NCBI GenBank assembly: GCA_963971165.1
Contig: OZ020193.1
Coordinates: 20,299,922-20,363,921, forward strand
Direction: 5' to 3'
DNA: 64,000 nucleotides
Origin: Philopedon plagiatum
Lineage: Eukaryota; Arthropoda; Insecta; Coleoptera; Curculionidae
Of the stretch, positions 38,240-50,971 are shown piece by piece. Under the pieces are notes generated by a model, which was not told the DNA's origin, made no database searches, and was given only the letters and a program-made list of their open reading frames with translations. Each line of letters starts with the position of its first letter. Position 1 is the first letter of the stretch. The translations under genes and the position numbers were made by a program.

Positions 38240-39300
38240 GACATCCCACGTAGACTTCAAGCCTAAGTACTAACCTACCGTGGGTGTCTGAAGAGAAGGG
38301 AAATGTAGTCTATTGACACGGGATTTGGAGGATTGGAGGTTGGGACGGCAAGAGAAAACATCTGCAGGCAATTTGTTCCATAATCTAGAGACCCTAGGTA
38401 TGAATGAGCGAGAGAAGTGGTCTGTTCTAGGCTTTTGTAGCTGGACAGTAAAGGGATGCATACGTAACGCGCCTCTTGTTGTTCTGTTAGGGACATTCAA
38501 GGGGGGAATAATACCGGCTAGTTCTTCAGAGTAAAATCCGTGAAAGTAGCGGTAGAAAAGGGATAAATCCCCTACATCGCGGCGATGAGCGAGAGAAGGG
38601 AGTTTTCTCGTGAGGGCTGGGTCATTGATAAGTCGAATGGCTCTCTTTTGGATAGAATCAAGGATCTTAAGTGTCGAAGGTGATGCCGCTCCCCAGATGT
38701 GGGAGCAGTACTCTAGGTTAGGTCTTATTTGGGAATCATAGAGTGTATAAGTTGGAAGGGGAAAAGTATTTTCTGGCTCGAAAGAGAAAACCAAGCTTTT
38801 TAGCTGCCGATGTGGCTACTGAAGTAATGTGTTTGTGCCAGCTGAGATCATGTTCTAAAGCGACGCCAACGAGATCGAAGGTTTCGTTGTTTTGTAGGGC
38901 TTGGCCATTCATGTGGATGGGGTAGGCGTTGCCAGATGCGTGAGAGGGAGCAGGACTGAGTTTTGGAGGCGTTGCACTGAACAAGGTTCTTGGCACCCCA
39001 GTCTAAGATTAATTGAAGATCTTGGGAAAGGGATAGGTACATAGATCTGCGTCTATTATCCAACTCCTGATTCGAAACTTGTCTGGAAAAATGAATATTG
39101 GAGTGAAGAGTACTATCGTCAGCATAACTGTGGATGGGATTGGTAGTTGAAGAGAGTAGGTCATTAATGTGAAGGAGAAATAGGGTTGGTGCCAGGACTG
39201 AACCTTGGGGGACACCAGCATTGATAGGATGGAAGTTAGATGAGTGACCGTCAACCACAACAGATATTATGCGCCGATTAGAGAGGAAGCTGCCAATCCA
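38240..39300 (-). pseudogene. LINE reverse transcriptase fragment (Jockey/I-type), frameshifted
   Basis: In successive minus-strand frames it shows the RT motif AGVPQGSVLAPTLFLLHIND, then SYADDSTLHS, then the thumb-region phrase SQIRPNLEYCSHIWGAA and KRAIRLIND. It ends LWNKLPADVF, with the frame closing at 38270. Several frameshifts break it. The 5' part, with ORF1 and endonuclease, is missing, as is usual for 5'-truncated LINEs. A second 3' fragment lies at 63740-63955. Confidence 0.88.
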
Positions 39301-39598
39301 GGTACATAGTTTGCCTTTATAAACAAAAATAAGCTATATACACACCAAAAAAGTTGACTGTCTCTGAAATGTTTGTGGCACTAAGTCCGTTATTTACTTT
39401 AAGTTTTTAATTAGAAAATTTACAGCCGGTTGCACAAAACGTTTAATCTAGTGTTAAATCCTAATAAGGGATATGCACATATTTTTTTATTGCATGAATC
39501 GTTTAAGGAAGACATTACAAACCCAAAAAAAATATTTTGAAAAAAATTACTAGAATAATTTAGCTACAAAAAATGTTTACTTTTCGGTGTATAATTTA

Positions 39599-41113
39599 TT
39601 ACACAGAAAAAACTGCTATGCTATTAATAGTACTGTTTTTGACCACTGTCACATTAATTATATTAAAGTTAATATTGTCTCAACAAAACATCATTGAAAT
39701 AATCAAAAAAAAATATTGCTTCACATATAGACTTATTTATTGGACTTCAAAAGTATACCTACTTCTTTGAAAACTATATTACCATTATTCCAATGACCAA
39801 AATACTATTGGAATCGAATCCAATAAATTTCGAATAATTCTTGGAGTGTAGAATTGTTAGAGCCAAAATATTATTGAAATGCTTAAATATAATTGGGCGA
39901 AAAATAGCTATTTGTAGGCGGTGTGATTCAAATTACAGTATATTTTATTAAACGAGCAAGAACTACGCTTTAAATAAAAAATGTAAAAATTAAGTCAGTA
40001 ATCCTTATATCATTTCAATTAAAATAAACACTCCTTTAAAACATATGAGGTGCTTGAGAAATTATAAAAAATATTAATTCAATAGGTCCTATTGTTGGCT
40101 GAAATATTATTTCTATTGCTCGCGGACACCCTTGGAGAGGTTAGCATTTTTCTTTGTTCGTTGAATAGTCGTACGCCAAAAATAATAGATCTTTTGCGAC
40201 TGGAGCAACTTATTTCAGTATTTTATGGTAAGTAACACAAATCTAAAAAGCTTTGCAGTAATAAGTGTGTTTTTTATTTGTAAAACTCTCTTGGTTAGTC
40301 TATTTTATATTACTGTTTACTCAGCCGATACGTATTGTTAAAAAACTATTAACATTAAATATGATCGCAAGTTTATTGTTGAATTTGTATTTTTTAGACA
40401 TGGTTTCCACCAAATCTAGCTGTAAATTTAGGAGATTCGAATGCAGTGTCAAATTTGTTCCATTTAGCATCCTGTACCCATACAAGCCAAAGGAGACAGT
40501 TACAAAGAAGCAGATCCTATATTTGGAGTGAAATAAATGTAAAAAGTTTACGGTGTTCGCATCAGTGTGGTGTAATAAAATGTGTGTTTTATATTTAATT
40601 GTTTACAGAATGTCTAAACAATGTATGTTTAATAATACTAAATAAAAATTATTTTAAAATAATAAAGCGTGTTTCATTTGTTTGAAATATAAGTAATTGA
40701 TGTCATAGAAATTCTTCATTATATTAAATAAGAGTAATTATTGTTCTTCAAAACACGAATATGATCGAAGTTAAACAAAAGTGTTTTCTTTCTATTGGAA
40801 GTTATATTAAATTAATTACTGTTGTAATTGAAACAATAATAGCTATTCTTACAAATAAACTTCTAGTGGAACCAGTGATAGTTTCCATTGAATTTAGAAC
40901 AGGGTATTACTGGCATCAAATAATTGTTATATTTGAACGATCCATTAAAAACGAATGAAACCTTATATTTCAAGCAATCTTATTATAACCTATTGGTTAA
41001 CAGTGATAAACTAATCATTGTAATCAACCGAATTTGTATTGTGCAATACGGAATAGAGTGTGTCATTGAGTGAATGGGTATCTAATTAAATATACGATAG
41101 TGTTTTTTGTGTG
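39599..41113 (-). mobile_element. Non-autonomous TIR element, copy 2 (1.5 kb)
   Basis: Opposite in orientation to copy 1. It is flanked by a 9-bp direct repeat TATAATTTA (39590-39598 and 41114-41122). The ends begin ACACAGAAAAAACTG and finish GTGTTTTTTGTGTG. No transposase frame. A 9-bp duplication would fit a MULE-type origin, but this is tentative. Confidence 0.78.
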
Positions 41114-41122
41114 TATAATTTA

Positions 41123-42932
41123 AAAAACAGCCATTTGTCCTTAGTGAATAATGACGTCAGGAGATCAGCAAAAATAACGTAAAGCTTAACCTAAAGTTGC
41201 ACAGGTTTGTTTTTCCTGGTAACAGTCAAAGGGGGAGCAATCGAATTTTTTGGGCTGATAGAGGAATAATGCAGCTAGCTTCGGTAAAAAATTCAGTTAT
41301 ACAGGATGTTTCGTTTCGGAGCTATTAAACGTCAAAGTCGAAATTTCCGCGATTTCCGTTGAATACGGGTACAGGTCGCAAAAGTGAATTAAGTCGCTGT
41401 ACATAAATTTTCGGAGGTTGTAGAGGACCAGAGCTTTAGAACTCTATTGAAAGTGGTGAGGATCGGAAAATCGCAAGTAATTCTTTTGAATTCTTTAGGT
41501 CGAAACATGCCATTTGCAGACCCCTCTGGTACCTAATAACTCGAAAACAAAAAGTCGGATCGAAAAACCGATTCATATGAAACTTTAAAATCTCAAATAA
41601 GTACTTTCTTTTTGCAATACATGCATTTTTTGTTATTTTTCAAAGTGCATTAAGCAAAAACATCACTCTTTAAGAAGCCCTGTATCTCCTTCAATTATTG
41701 AGAGATCAGAGTGAATTAAAAACAAAATGTTAAGAATAGATAAAGCTATAGCCTAGTTGTGAATGTAAATCGCAGTTATGGCTGGTCTAATCTACAGGGC
41801 ACTACAAACTACATTATTAATATGGAAAAATTGAGAATAAATTCTCTAACCACCTGAAAATTCCTTATACAATAAGGATTTCAACAAATAATGGTAAAAC
41901 AGCTATTCTCCGGGCTATATGCCCCTCCGAGCGCTACGACATTATTGTTAAACCCGTGTATATTGTTCAAAATTGTTTTTTAAAACAATACTGATATACT
42001 TACATTCGTAAAGAATGAACCTAAAAGTTTTTTACAGTCGAATTAAGGGGTCAGAAGAAAATCGCTACCAATATTGTGATAAATTCGTTGTGGTGCGGTA
42101 ATTAAGTTTAGTAGTGTATAATCAATAACCCTCTATTTGGTATATTTTAATTATTAAGGCGCTAAAAAACCTGACAACCGCTAAAATGATGATACAGTAC
42201 TAAATTATTGTCTAAAGTGTAACAATTATTTACAAACTGGGTATATGAAAAAATTGCTATTTTTATTTTTATTTTTTTAGGCGCCAGGTGCAATGGACAT
42301 TCAATCTTAGAACGCAAGAAAACCCAGAAAATTGATTGCGACAACGCGTAATTTGCACATACGTTTTCCGAACACGAGGATAAGTGCATAGTGTTGTAAA
42401 AAAGTGATAATGATACCGACGACTCTGTTGTTATTGATGTAAAATTGTTAATAAGTAGTGAAGAAGTTATAGTTTTTATTTATTACAAGTTTGTTGATGG
42501 TGTTGAATAGTCTATCTTAACGGGTAAGTTTACAATTTGACAAGTTCATTAACTGTTCGATTTTTCCTATAGTTGTTTCATGTTTTGTTAAGTACGATTA
42601 AATCACATTACATACGTTAGTTTACACTTCATATTTTATGTTGGCGGTACTAAAAAGAAGTTAATTATTTTTGTTTTGGAGTGTATGTGCGTGATAAATT
42701 ACCCGAAACGGTGCGTTGTGGTGAAAGGAATAACTTTTTCTTATAGACTAGGAGCTAGCGACGTTAAAACCTACAAAATTTTTTAATACACTTTTCGAGT
42801 CGCTGTATGGCGGACGAGCCCCATTGTACATCTACAGTGTGATGAAAAAATAACTGAAATGTAAAAACTAAGTATGCCAAGTTACTTGCCTACACGTTAT
42901 TAGGAGTGTTTTGATAAGCACAGAAAAATATT
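41123..42932. other. Intergenic DNA, nothing firmly recognised
   Basis: The part at 41280-41700 reads like decayed repeat sequence (CGAAAACAAAAAGTCGGATC phrases) but cannot be assigned. No coding region seen. Confidence 0.45.
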
Positions 42933-43057
42933 ATGTGAATTGATAAATTTACAAACCAAACTTGGCAAGTTTTCAAGGGTCTCAATATTGCTCAGTTCTT
43001 TAATGAAAACTTGCCAAGTTTGGTCTGGAATTTATCAATTCACCCAATATTTTTAGT
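42933..43057. repeat. Short hairpin, pre-miRNA-sized
   Basis: GTGAATTGATAAATT and CCAAACTTGGCAAGTTTTCA pair with TGAAAACTTGCCAAGTTTGG and AATTTATCAATTCAC across a loop of about 30 nt, with one small internal loop. It could be a short MITE or a pre-miRNA-like structure. Confidence 0.6.
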
Positions 43058-43115
43058 CTAATATGGGCTAGCACTTTTATATCTACATTTTAATTTAAAA
43101 AAATAAGTAATAATT

Positions 43116-44608
43116 ACACCGGCACACAAAAAAAGTGGTCTGTACATTTGACTAGACCCATCTATCTATATGTATTTTGATGCACTGAATCCAAATCCGA
43201 AGTCCGTTTGGCCCGTACACACTCAAAATTTTGAGTAAATTGCGAAAGACGGCTAAAAATAGCTAGAAATTGCAATTCAACTTCGGAGTACTGATTGCTT
43301 GTGCCTGTAACCAGGGCACCTCCACGTGGTGATGGTGGGCAACAGAACCATCTGGCAGAGTCCCTGGTGTATGCCGTCATGGCAGGCGCAAGCGATAAGT
43401 GCTTTACGATGCAGGGATTCGGAACTAGTGTTGGAAATAACCGACTTATTTTAATAACCGACTACTGAGTATTCAAGTGATTTTAAAAACCGGATGATAA
43501 CCGGTTTTTCACTCGACTACTAATATTAATACTGACGGTTCATCGTTCATCTACAACATTTGTATTGAGAATTACTGACTACTGAGAATTCAAATGATTT
43601 TATTTTAAAAACTAATTTATCACTCGTCGGTTTTTCACACGAATTCGAATGCGAATGTTTACATACATCGGTGTTGAAGCAAAGGGTTAAAAGTTCTTAG
43701 AATTCAATATTTTTATTTATCTTTATCGTCAGTCTAGTCTCGGTCCGTTGTGCTTTGTGGCGAGCCGAACAGTGGTTCTTTTATATTGATAAATGTATAT
43801 GTAGTTTAGTAAAAACCGAATTTTCGTCACTCGAATTATAACCGATGATTCAGGTTATTGAAAAACCGGATGATAGGTTATTTTTCACTCGAGTGATCCC
43901 AACACTACTTGCGACGCGACCTTGAAGGACGCGACGATCGAGAATCGAGTGATTTAACTCGGTGGTAGGTAAATCAGCAACTAATTGTAGACGTGTTGGA
44001 AACTAAAAACCGATTTTTCGTCACTCGAGTTATAGCCGATGATAACCGGATGATTCAGGTTATTGAAAAAACCGGGTGATAGGTTATTTTTCACTCGAGT
44101 GATCCCAACACTATTCGGAACCCCAGTATCGGCGTCTGGTCAGGGTGAGAATGCAGGCCCACAGGCGTCGCCATCAAGCGACTTCAACTCTACATTAGTG
44201 GGTAACTTGGCTTCTGTAGAGTATAATGTTACAAGAAATCACTCCCACATACGTAATAAAAGTCCTCATTGGTACGTAAGAACAATACTATTTTTTGCTA
44301 TTTTCTGCTACTCATTGCTATTTTTTACGATTTTTGATAAATATATGAATGATCGAGATTAAACGATTCTGAATTTGGATTCAGCGCATCAAAATACATA
44401 AGAAACATACTTGATCTAGTTCAATAAAATTTTCTTCATTTTCATATCTGCAATTTTTAGCCATTTTCAGCGTTTTTTCGCAATTTACTCAAAATTTTGA
44501 GGGTGTACGGGCCAAACGGACTTCGGATTTGGATTCAGCGCATCGAAATATATATAGATAGATGGGTCTGGTCAAATGTACAGACCACATTTTTTTGTGT
44601 GCCGGTGT
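43116..44608. mobile_element. TIR element (ACACCGGCACAC ends), carrying a nested hAT MITE
   Basis: The left 150 bp (43116-43275) are mirrored at 44470-44608 with few changes. The interior contains an inserted hAT-type MITE. No transposase frame. Confidence 0.85.
43426..44113. mobile_element. Nested hAT MITE, 688 bp
   Basis: It starts TAGTGTTGG and ends CCAACACTA, flanked by perfect 8-bp duplications TTCGGAAC (43418-43425 and 44114-44121). Inside are repeated ACCGGATGATAACCGG and TTTTTCACTCGAGTGA motifs. No coding capacity. Confidence 0.9.
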
Positions 44609-45164
44609 TATGTTTTGACCCGGTACATAATATTTTAAACATAGTACTTTTATGGTGTATGCTATGTAAAAACATATTCAAAATGACACATTTTGAAGAC
44701 AGGGTCTAAATATGGGCTACCCCAAAAACACCGTATAAAAGGGTGGACTAAAAGGTAACCCTAAAAATAAAAGATTAAAGAGGCACACAGCTGTTATTAA
44801 TAACAAACAAAAACATTCTGAAACACCTTTATTTACAAAAATCGCATATGTAAACCTCTCGATCAGCACTTGCGCATTCACTGTGTGTCCACAACAAACA
44901 CTGAACTAAGACTTTTCGGAAACCCTGTATAATTATAATATACTGTTTAAGTATTGATTTGGTAAAAAGCCAAAATATTAATAATTTAATTAATAATATT
45001 AATCAGATTTATCCATCGAATTGGTGGCAAATCATTTAGTTAACTTTGTTATTTCCATATTCCAATGCAAGGTCAAATTTCTGAAGGAAAAACCGCATAC
45101 CTGAATGAATAAATACTTAGCAATAGGAATAGGCCTCGTTCATTATTTATGGAAAGCCTTAAGT

Positions 45165-45600
45165 TATTCAAAATGACCACCATGAACTTCTTAGCAGTAA
45201 TAAAGTCGATTTTGAAACTCACTTCTCACATTTTAGATAACGGCAGGTGATACTTCTTGGTAGAGCTCCAAAATCGGCTTTATTACTGCTAAGAAGTTCA
45301 TGGTGATCATTTTGAACAACTTTTAAAGTAGTAACAGAAATAAAGGTACTTAATTCTTTTTTTCAGGATTTTCAATTTTTATAGGCTTGCCATTTAAAAA
45401 CGAATTAAGATACAGACCTCGGATTTGCGGTAAAATGTTTTTTTAAGACCTTTAAAATGAGGTGCCACACTGCATAGGATTGCATTTAAAATTTTTGACC
45501 CCAACTCTCTAGCGTCATCCCTCAAGGGGGTTAAAAAATTTAAATTCCATAAAAAAGTAGATTTATTAACGAATAAGATACTTTGGAATGGTGTCGGCTT
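45165..45600. repeat. Dispersed repeat copy (partner of 9487-9917)
   Basis: It shares the internal hairpin (CTTAGCAGTAATAAAGTCG and its complement near 45275-45300) and the downstream block with GATACAGACCTCGGATTTGC. Confidence 0.65.
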
Positions 45601-45969
45601 TTCCTTGGTGGAAATCCATTATACACATAATGATAGACAAGTTTAGCTAAACTTCCACTTTTATTTAATACTTTATAACATGCTACACTATAGCTTCATC
45701 GGATGTTTGTTACAGACTAAATCTTAAACTAAAAGATCACAAAGGTGTCATAAAATACAACAATATTTAGTTAGATAAATAAAATTTTAATTTAGGTTTT
45801 ATTATTATACTAATTTACTATGGGGAATTCCCACTGGGCTTCATGTCTATATTAGGTAAATAAGTTTAATATGGGTGAGTTATTTAATTATAATCGATCA
45901 TTAAGTAATATGTCGAAATTTTTCAAGCGATTTATCTCAAGACTTTCAAGTAAATTCAATTTTTTACCT

Positions 45970-46935
45970 TTATTTTCTACATGTAGTACTATATTTTAAA
46001 ATTGTTATCAAATGTATGGCGATTCTGTAAACGATGCGATGGTTTGAATATGTAGAATTATTTTTATTATTAATAAAACTTCTTTTATGTTCTGTTATAC
46101 GTGTTAAAAATGATCTGCCTGTTTGGCCTATCTTTTCGGACATAATCCACATGTTTTACTGATAAACACCTGATTTATTATTTTTATTGGTTTTACTTTT
46201 TGAATTTTTCAGAAATTTTCCTAGTGAATTATTTGTTTTAAATGCTACTTTTGCGTTTTTTGATTGATACATTTTTTAATTTTTTCTGCTAGTTTCCCGA
46301 AATAAGTAATTGTTTTAAAAGTATTGGGATTTTCTTTTATCTTAGGGTAGACGGCAGCAATAGCTTCATTTTTAAGTTTTTTGACAAAATTCTATCAATA
46401 AACAATTGATGGGCAATAACAGTTATTTATTGCAACCTGTTTAATTAAATTTAATTCGTAACTAAGATTTTCCGGGGATAAAAGGACACTTATTAACCTA
46501 TGTACCATACTATGATACGCTGCTAACTTATGTTGTACAGGATGTGTGGAATTTTTGTGAATTGTTGTGTCTGTATGTGACGGTTTGTGGTAAATTGAAA
46601 AACTGTGTTTATTTGAAATTTTCGTAATTGTTACATCTAAAAAATTTAAAGAGCTGTTGGTTTCAATTTCTATTGTAAATTTTATGTTTTTATGTAATGC
46701 ATTTAAATATTCTAAAAATGTTCCTAATTGCCTGTTTGTCCCTGTAAAACATGTAAATATATCATCTACGTATCTGTATCAGTACAACATGTTATTTGTT
46801 ACCTTGGTATTGTGTATTATTGTTTCTATGTTATTCATAAATATTTCGGCTAAAAGTGGACTTAATGGGCATCCCATTGTCTCTGGGACGAACATCCTAG
46901 ACACACAAAAATTAAAAAAGCGAACTAATAACTGA
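45970..46935 (-). pseudogene. Penelope-like retroelement fragment, broken
   Basis: On the minus strand it shows GCPLSPLLAEIFMN and then, after a stop, RYVDDIF, the RT catalytic phrase. Further on it shows a GIY-YIG-type end with TGRSFLTRITEHKRSF. This order, RT then GIY-YIG, is typical of Penelope-like elements. Stops and frameshifts interrupt it. A MITE (46937-47401) sits at its upstream edge. Confidence 0.82.
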
Positions 46936-46936
46936 A

Positions 46937-47401
46937 CATGATAAATAAAAGAAGATATGATACCGCGCAGGTAGGCGTGGCCATTTACGTCACGCCGTGA
47001 CCAATTCCGCGACATTTTGTAACCGAAACACGTCTTTTTTAAGATCGGGTTGTGTTTTCAACTATTTTTTGGTGTTTTTATATTACTTTTAGGAGTTTGA
47101 AAGTAAAAATGAGATGTGCTGTGTATGGCTATGATGTGGACAATCAATCAATCAATGTAATCAATGTATGTATTTATCCCTTTATTTATATGATTATTTT
47201 AAATCATATACTATAAAATTGGTATTATAAGCAGGAGGCAAAGTATATAGCCAATAGAATTTATATAAAATCGCCTATAACTAACGTAACCTCTATATTG
47301 CGCGTTATAAATTTCAAAAATTGGACACAGCGTGACGTCATGCGCGAACCCGGACGAATTTGACACGGTTTGGTATCATGCCTTCTTTTATTTGTATCAT
47401 G
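46937..47401. mobile_element. MITE with CATGATA...AAATAAAAGAAG ends
   Basis: The left end CATGATAAATAAAAGAAG and the right end (inverted CATGATACAAATAAAAGAAG) form TIRs, extended by GATATGATACC/GGTATCATGCC. No coding frame. It interrupts or borders the Penelope fragment. Confidence 0.65.
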
Positions 47402-48075
47402 GGATAGATATAGCAATAGAATTGCATTTGAAAATTTTGATCTTTATTATGTGCACATATAAAAACAGACTTTTCTCAAAAACGTAAAGTCAAAAATAAA
47501 AAAAGGTTTTCATTTGTTAAGATGGTTTCTGGACACGCTGTATAACCGCGCTCACCACCTCTACTTTTAGAAAATGCACGACACGATGTCTAATCAAGTT
47601 GGAATCCCCGAATTATTTTTTAAATTTAACATAATAAAGTTGTTTTTAAACTTCCTGACAGTCCCCCTATAATTATTTTTCAACTGCAATAAAACTAGAC
47701 GTTATTTTCTTATTTATATTTCCCAAAGAATTCTTTTTATAACGCATAAACGCGCGCGTATTATGCCTTCATCAACAGTTTTCCAGGATATGAGATAAAG
47801 CCAGAAATAGCTTCCAAAACAATTATTATCCAGAAAATGCGACGACGCGCGTTATAGTAGCAGAGCTTCTATTGACATTTTATTACTAGAAATTTAGGGA
47901 GAAGCGTATTTCAGTTTTGATTTTAAATGGATTAATCAGCAGCGGCTTCATCCCTATCGACTTTAAACAGGAAGAGGTTCTCAATTCAACTGTTTCTTTT
48001 ATTAATATGAAAACTCTTGAAACAGTTCGAGATAGATTGTAAGTATTGGTTGGGAAGCCGCGCAGAATAACTACT
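47402..48075. other. Intergenic DNA, nothing recognised
   Basis: No coding signal or strong repeat seen. Confidence 0.4.
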
Positions 48076-48992
48076 TAGTTATAGTCGAGGCAATGAAGCA
48101 CTCAACCTCGGAATTTTTTGCACTAAGACGGAACGGAATGCGGTTTTTTGCATTCGCTTCCAAAAATTATTTGTAAAAAATGTATCTACTTTGTACCTTA
48201 TACAAACCGGAAATTGCGTTGCTGTAGTCAAAAATGCATTCAAAAAATGCATTTTTTGAAGTCGCTTTAAGAAAATTAAATAACTTTGTTAATAAGACTC
48301 AGAATTGACTCAAACCGGGTTCCTGGGGGTTTTCGAGGTCGCTGATCACGATTATGATGTTCAAATTGACCCACAGCCGACCTGGAGCTCAGGATCGCTG
48401 ATGAACGTCATCTCCGAGGGACTCTCCCAAAATTCAAGCGGGGAAGGAGAGAAACTCGGCGCCCGGGGGTTTTTTGGGTTGCTGAATTCAAATATGGCAT
48501 CGGTGAACACCCCCCGGACACCTGGTGCACCGGAACCTGGACGTGGACGTCATCCCCGAGAGTTTTCCTGACAAGCAACCCAAAAAACCCCCGGGCGCCG
48601 CGTTTTTCTCCTTCCCCGCTTGAATTTTGGAAGAGTCCCACGGAGATGACGTTCATCAGCGATCCTGAGCTCCAGGTCGGCTGTGGGTCAATTTGAACAT
48701 CATAATCGTGATCAGCGACCTCGAAAACCCCCGGGAACCCGGTTTGAGCCAATTCTGAGTCTTATTAACAAAGTTATTTAATTTTCTTAAAGCGACTTCA
48801 AAAAAATGCATTTTTTGAATGCATTTTTGACTGAAGCAATGCAATTTCCGGTTTGTATAAGATACAAAGTAGATACATTTTTTACAAATAATTTTTGGAA
48901 GCGAATGCAAAAAAACCGCATTCCGATCCGTCTTAGTACAAAAAATTTCGAGATTTTGGCTGTTTTAGTGCTTCATTGCCTCGACTATTATG
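48076..48992. repeat. Fold-back element, arms about 400 bp
   Basis: The left arm, from ATAGTCGAGGCAATGAAGCA, pairs with the right arm ending TGCTTCATTGCCTCGACTAT. The centre near 48490-48565 is GC-rich. Mirrored short frames on both strands are artefacts of the inverted repeat. Confidence 0.88.
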
Positions 48993-49354
48993 AAAAAATG
49001 AAACACAAACATATAAATATTTCGTATTTCTTCTCTTGACTTCTCGAGTACAACTATTGGGTACGACAGAAGATAACGCGTTTTGAGCTGCCTCTTCAAT
49101 ATCACTTGGGGTCTCGCAATCGGAAATTTTCAATATTTTTAAAAGAAAAAATGTAATTTGTGACGCGACACTTCTTTACAAATAATACTTCAAAACGACA
49201 TCATGACAACCCAGACAACTGTCTACTAGGTACTTACTACATTGTATCCAATTTTATGTGAGAATAATGACAGAAAAAACAATTGAACAAGAATTCACCC
49301 TATTGATCAGTTCCATGGACAGTTTACACCAGAACATATTTTAGTGATCACAAT

Positions 49355-49765
49355 ATTCATCTTTTCTTTCCTGATAATCACGGAGGAATCAGATTTCTTT
49401 CTATCCGTGTTGGCGAAAGTGCATTAGACAAAGACAAATAAAAAATAATTTGTTCAGATTTTTATTGTACCTTCTTTGCTTGTGGAAGTATTGCTGGTTA
49501 TATACTTCGAAAGATTAGTCATCGCAAAATTCTTTTTTTCCTGATAAAATCCCAACGGAATCCGGTTTCTTTCTATCCTTGTTAGCAAAAGGGGCAGTAG
49601 TAAAAGACAAATAAAAATGATGTCGTTGCTAATAAAAAAGAATAATCAAACATTTTATCACAGTTGGCTTTGTTTGTGCATGTATTTCTGGTTGTCTACT
49701 GTGAAAGTTTAATCGGATTTGTCATAAAAAATAAATTTCTAACCTGACAAAATACTTACGTAAGT
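49355..49765. repeat. Two diverged tandem units, about 190-200 bp
   Basis: Both units contain TTTCCTGATAA, then GGTTTCTTTCTATCC-like sequence, then AAAGACAAATAAAAA and later GCTTTGTTTGTG or TTTGCTTGTGG. Non-coding. Confidence 0.6.
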
Positions 49766-50971
49766 TTTATGATTTTATAGCAAAATACCTTTGTTTTTAC
49801 TGAAGATAAACAGCATTTGCAAAAATCTCGTTTTTATTAACCAAAATAGGGTTATCACATTAACCTTCTTGTTTTATACTACTTAAAATTGTTTCCTACT
49901 CAAGTAACAATACTCCCTCTAACCAATAATCTGCAATACAAGGATCGGAGGAAAAGTTTTTCAATAAATAAAGAAAAAATTGCAAAAATGAGTAAATATT
50001 TTTATTAATATAAACAATTTATAATAAGTTTAAAAAATATTCCCTGTTCCCCGACATATAATTAAAATGGATCTATAGTACGTCCTACCTGCAAACAGTG
50101 ACGTTTGTGTAAGTTAAAGACGCGATTAAAATTGTCTAATCGATTATACCAAGTAGTTTCACAATTTTTAACTGTAAATGTTATCTTAGTTCCAGAAAGA
50201 TAGATACACTTTGTAATGGCACTGTGACTTCAGCTTTAAACTGAAACCAAACGTTTCTAGAGCGCAATTTTCACTACTTTCTCAATAACTAAAGAAATCT
50301 TCTGTAATGCCCACTATTCTCAACTTTATATCCGGTCGGCGTTCCTGTTACTCATTCCCATAACGCCCGGTCCAAGTAATTTAAAGGAGAAGAACAAATA
50401 TGTACCTTGCGTAATATTTCAATAGTTGTTAGTCAGTCCCACATTCATAGAACACAGGAATTTAAGCTGCTTGGGTATATGCTTTATATAAACTTTTTAA
50501 GTATATTTTTACACTGTAAAAACAACTAATATTATGGGACAGGCTTCAATTAATATGCCATGTTTATCTTTCACATGACCTAACTTTCTACCAGCTGTAA
50601 AAATTTTACAAGTATGAGAGAGAACGAAGACGAGAGAAAAAAATGAGAGAGAAAGAACATAATTGATCCCTCCGTTGTAAAATGGGTTTCTGTCATCATT
50701 CTCAAAATTAAATGGATACGGTATAGTGGGTCGGTGTAAATTGAGTCCCATATTCGTTAATTATTTGTTAATTATTTTTACAGGTAGGTAAATCGAGTCC
50801 CGGGTGTTTTATGGGCCTACGTAAATTCCGTCCGGCTATCATAAAATCAGGTAAAAGCAATTAAGTAATTTATTGCGGTGTTATTATAAATTGGGGTTGT
50901 TCCATGATTTTGTCTGTACATTATTTAGTATTTGTTCGCGTTAGCATCAAGTAGTATCGACTGATTTTAAT

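Noticed and set aside
48305..48752. Two similar frames (88 and 114 aa) as paralogous genes
   Set aside because: They arise from inverted arms of the fold-back element at 48076-48992. No known domain.
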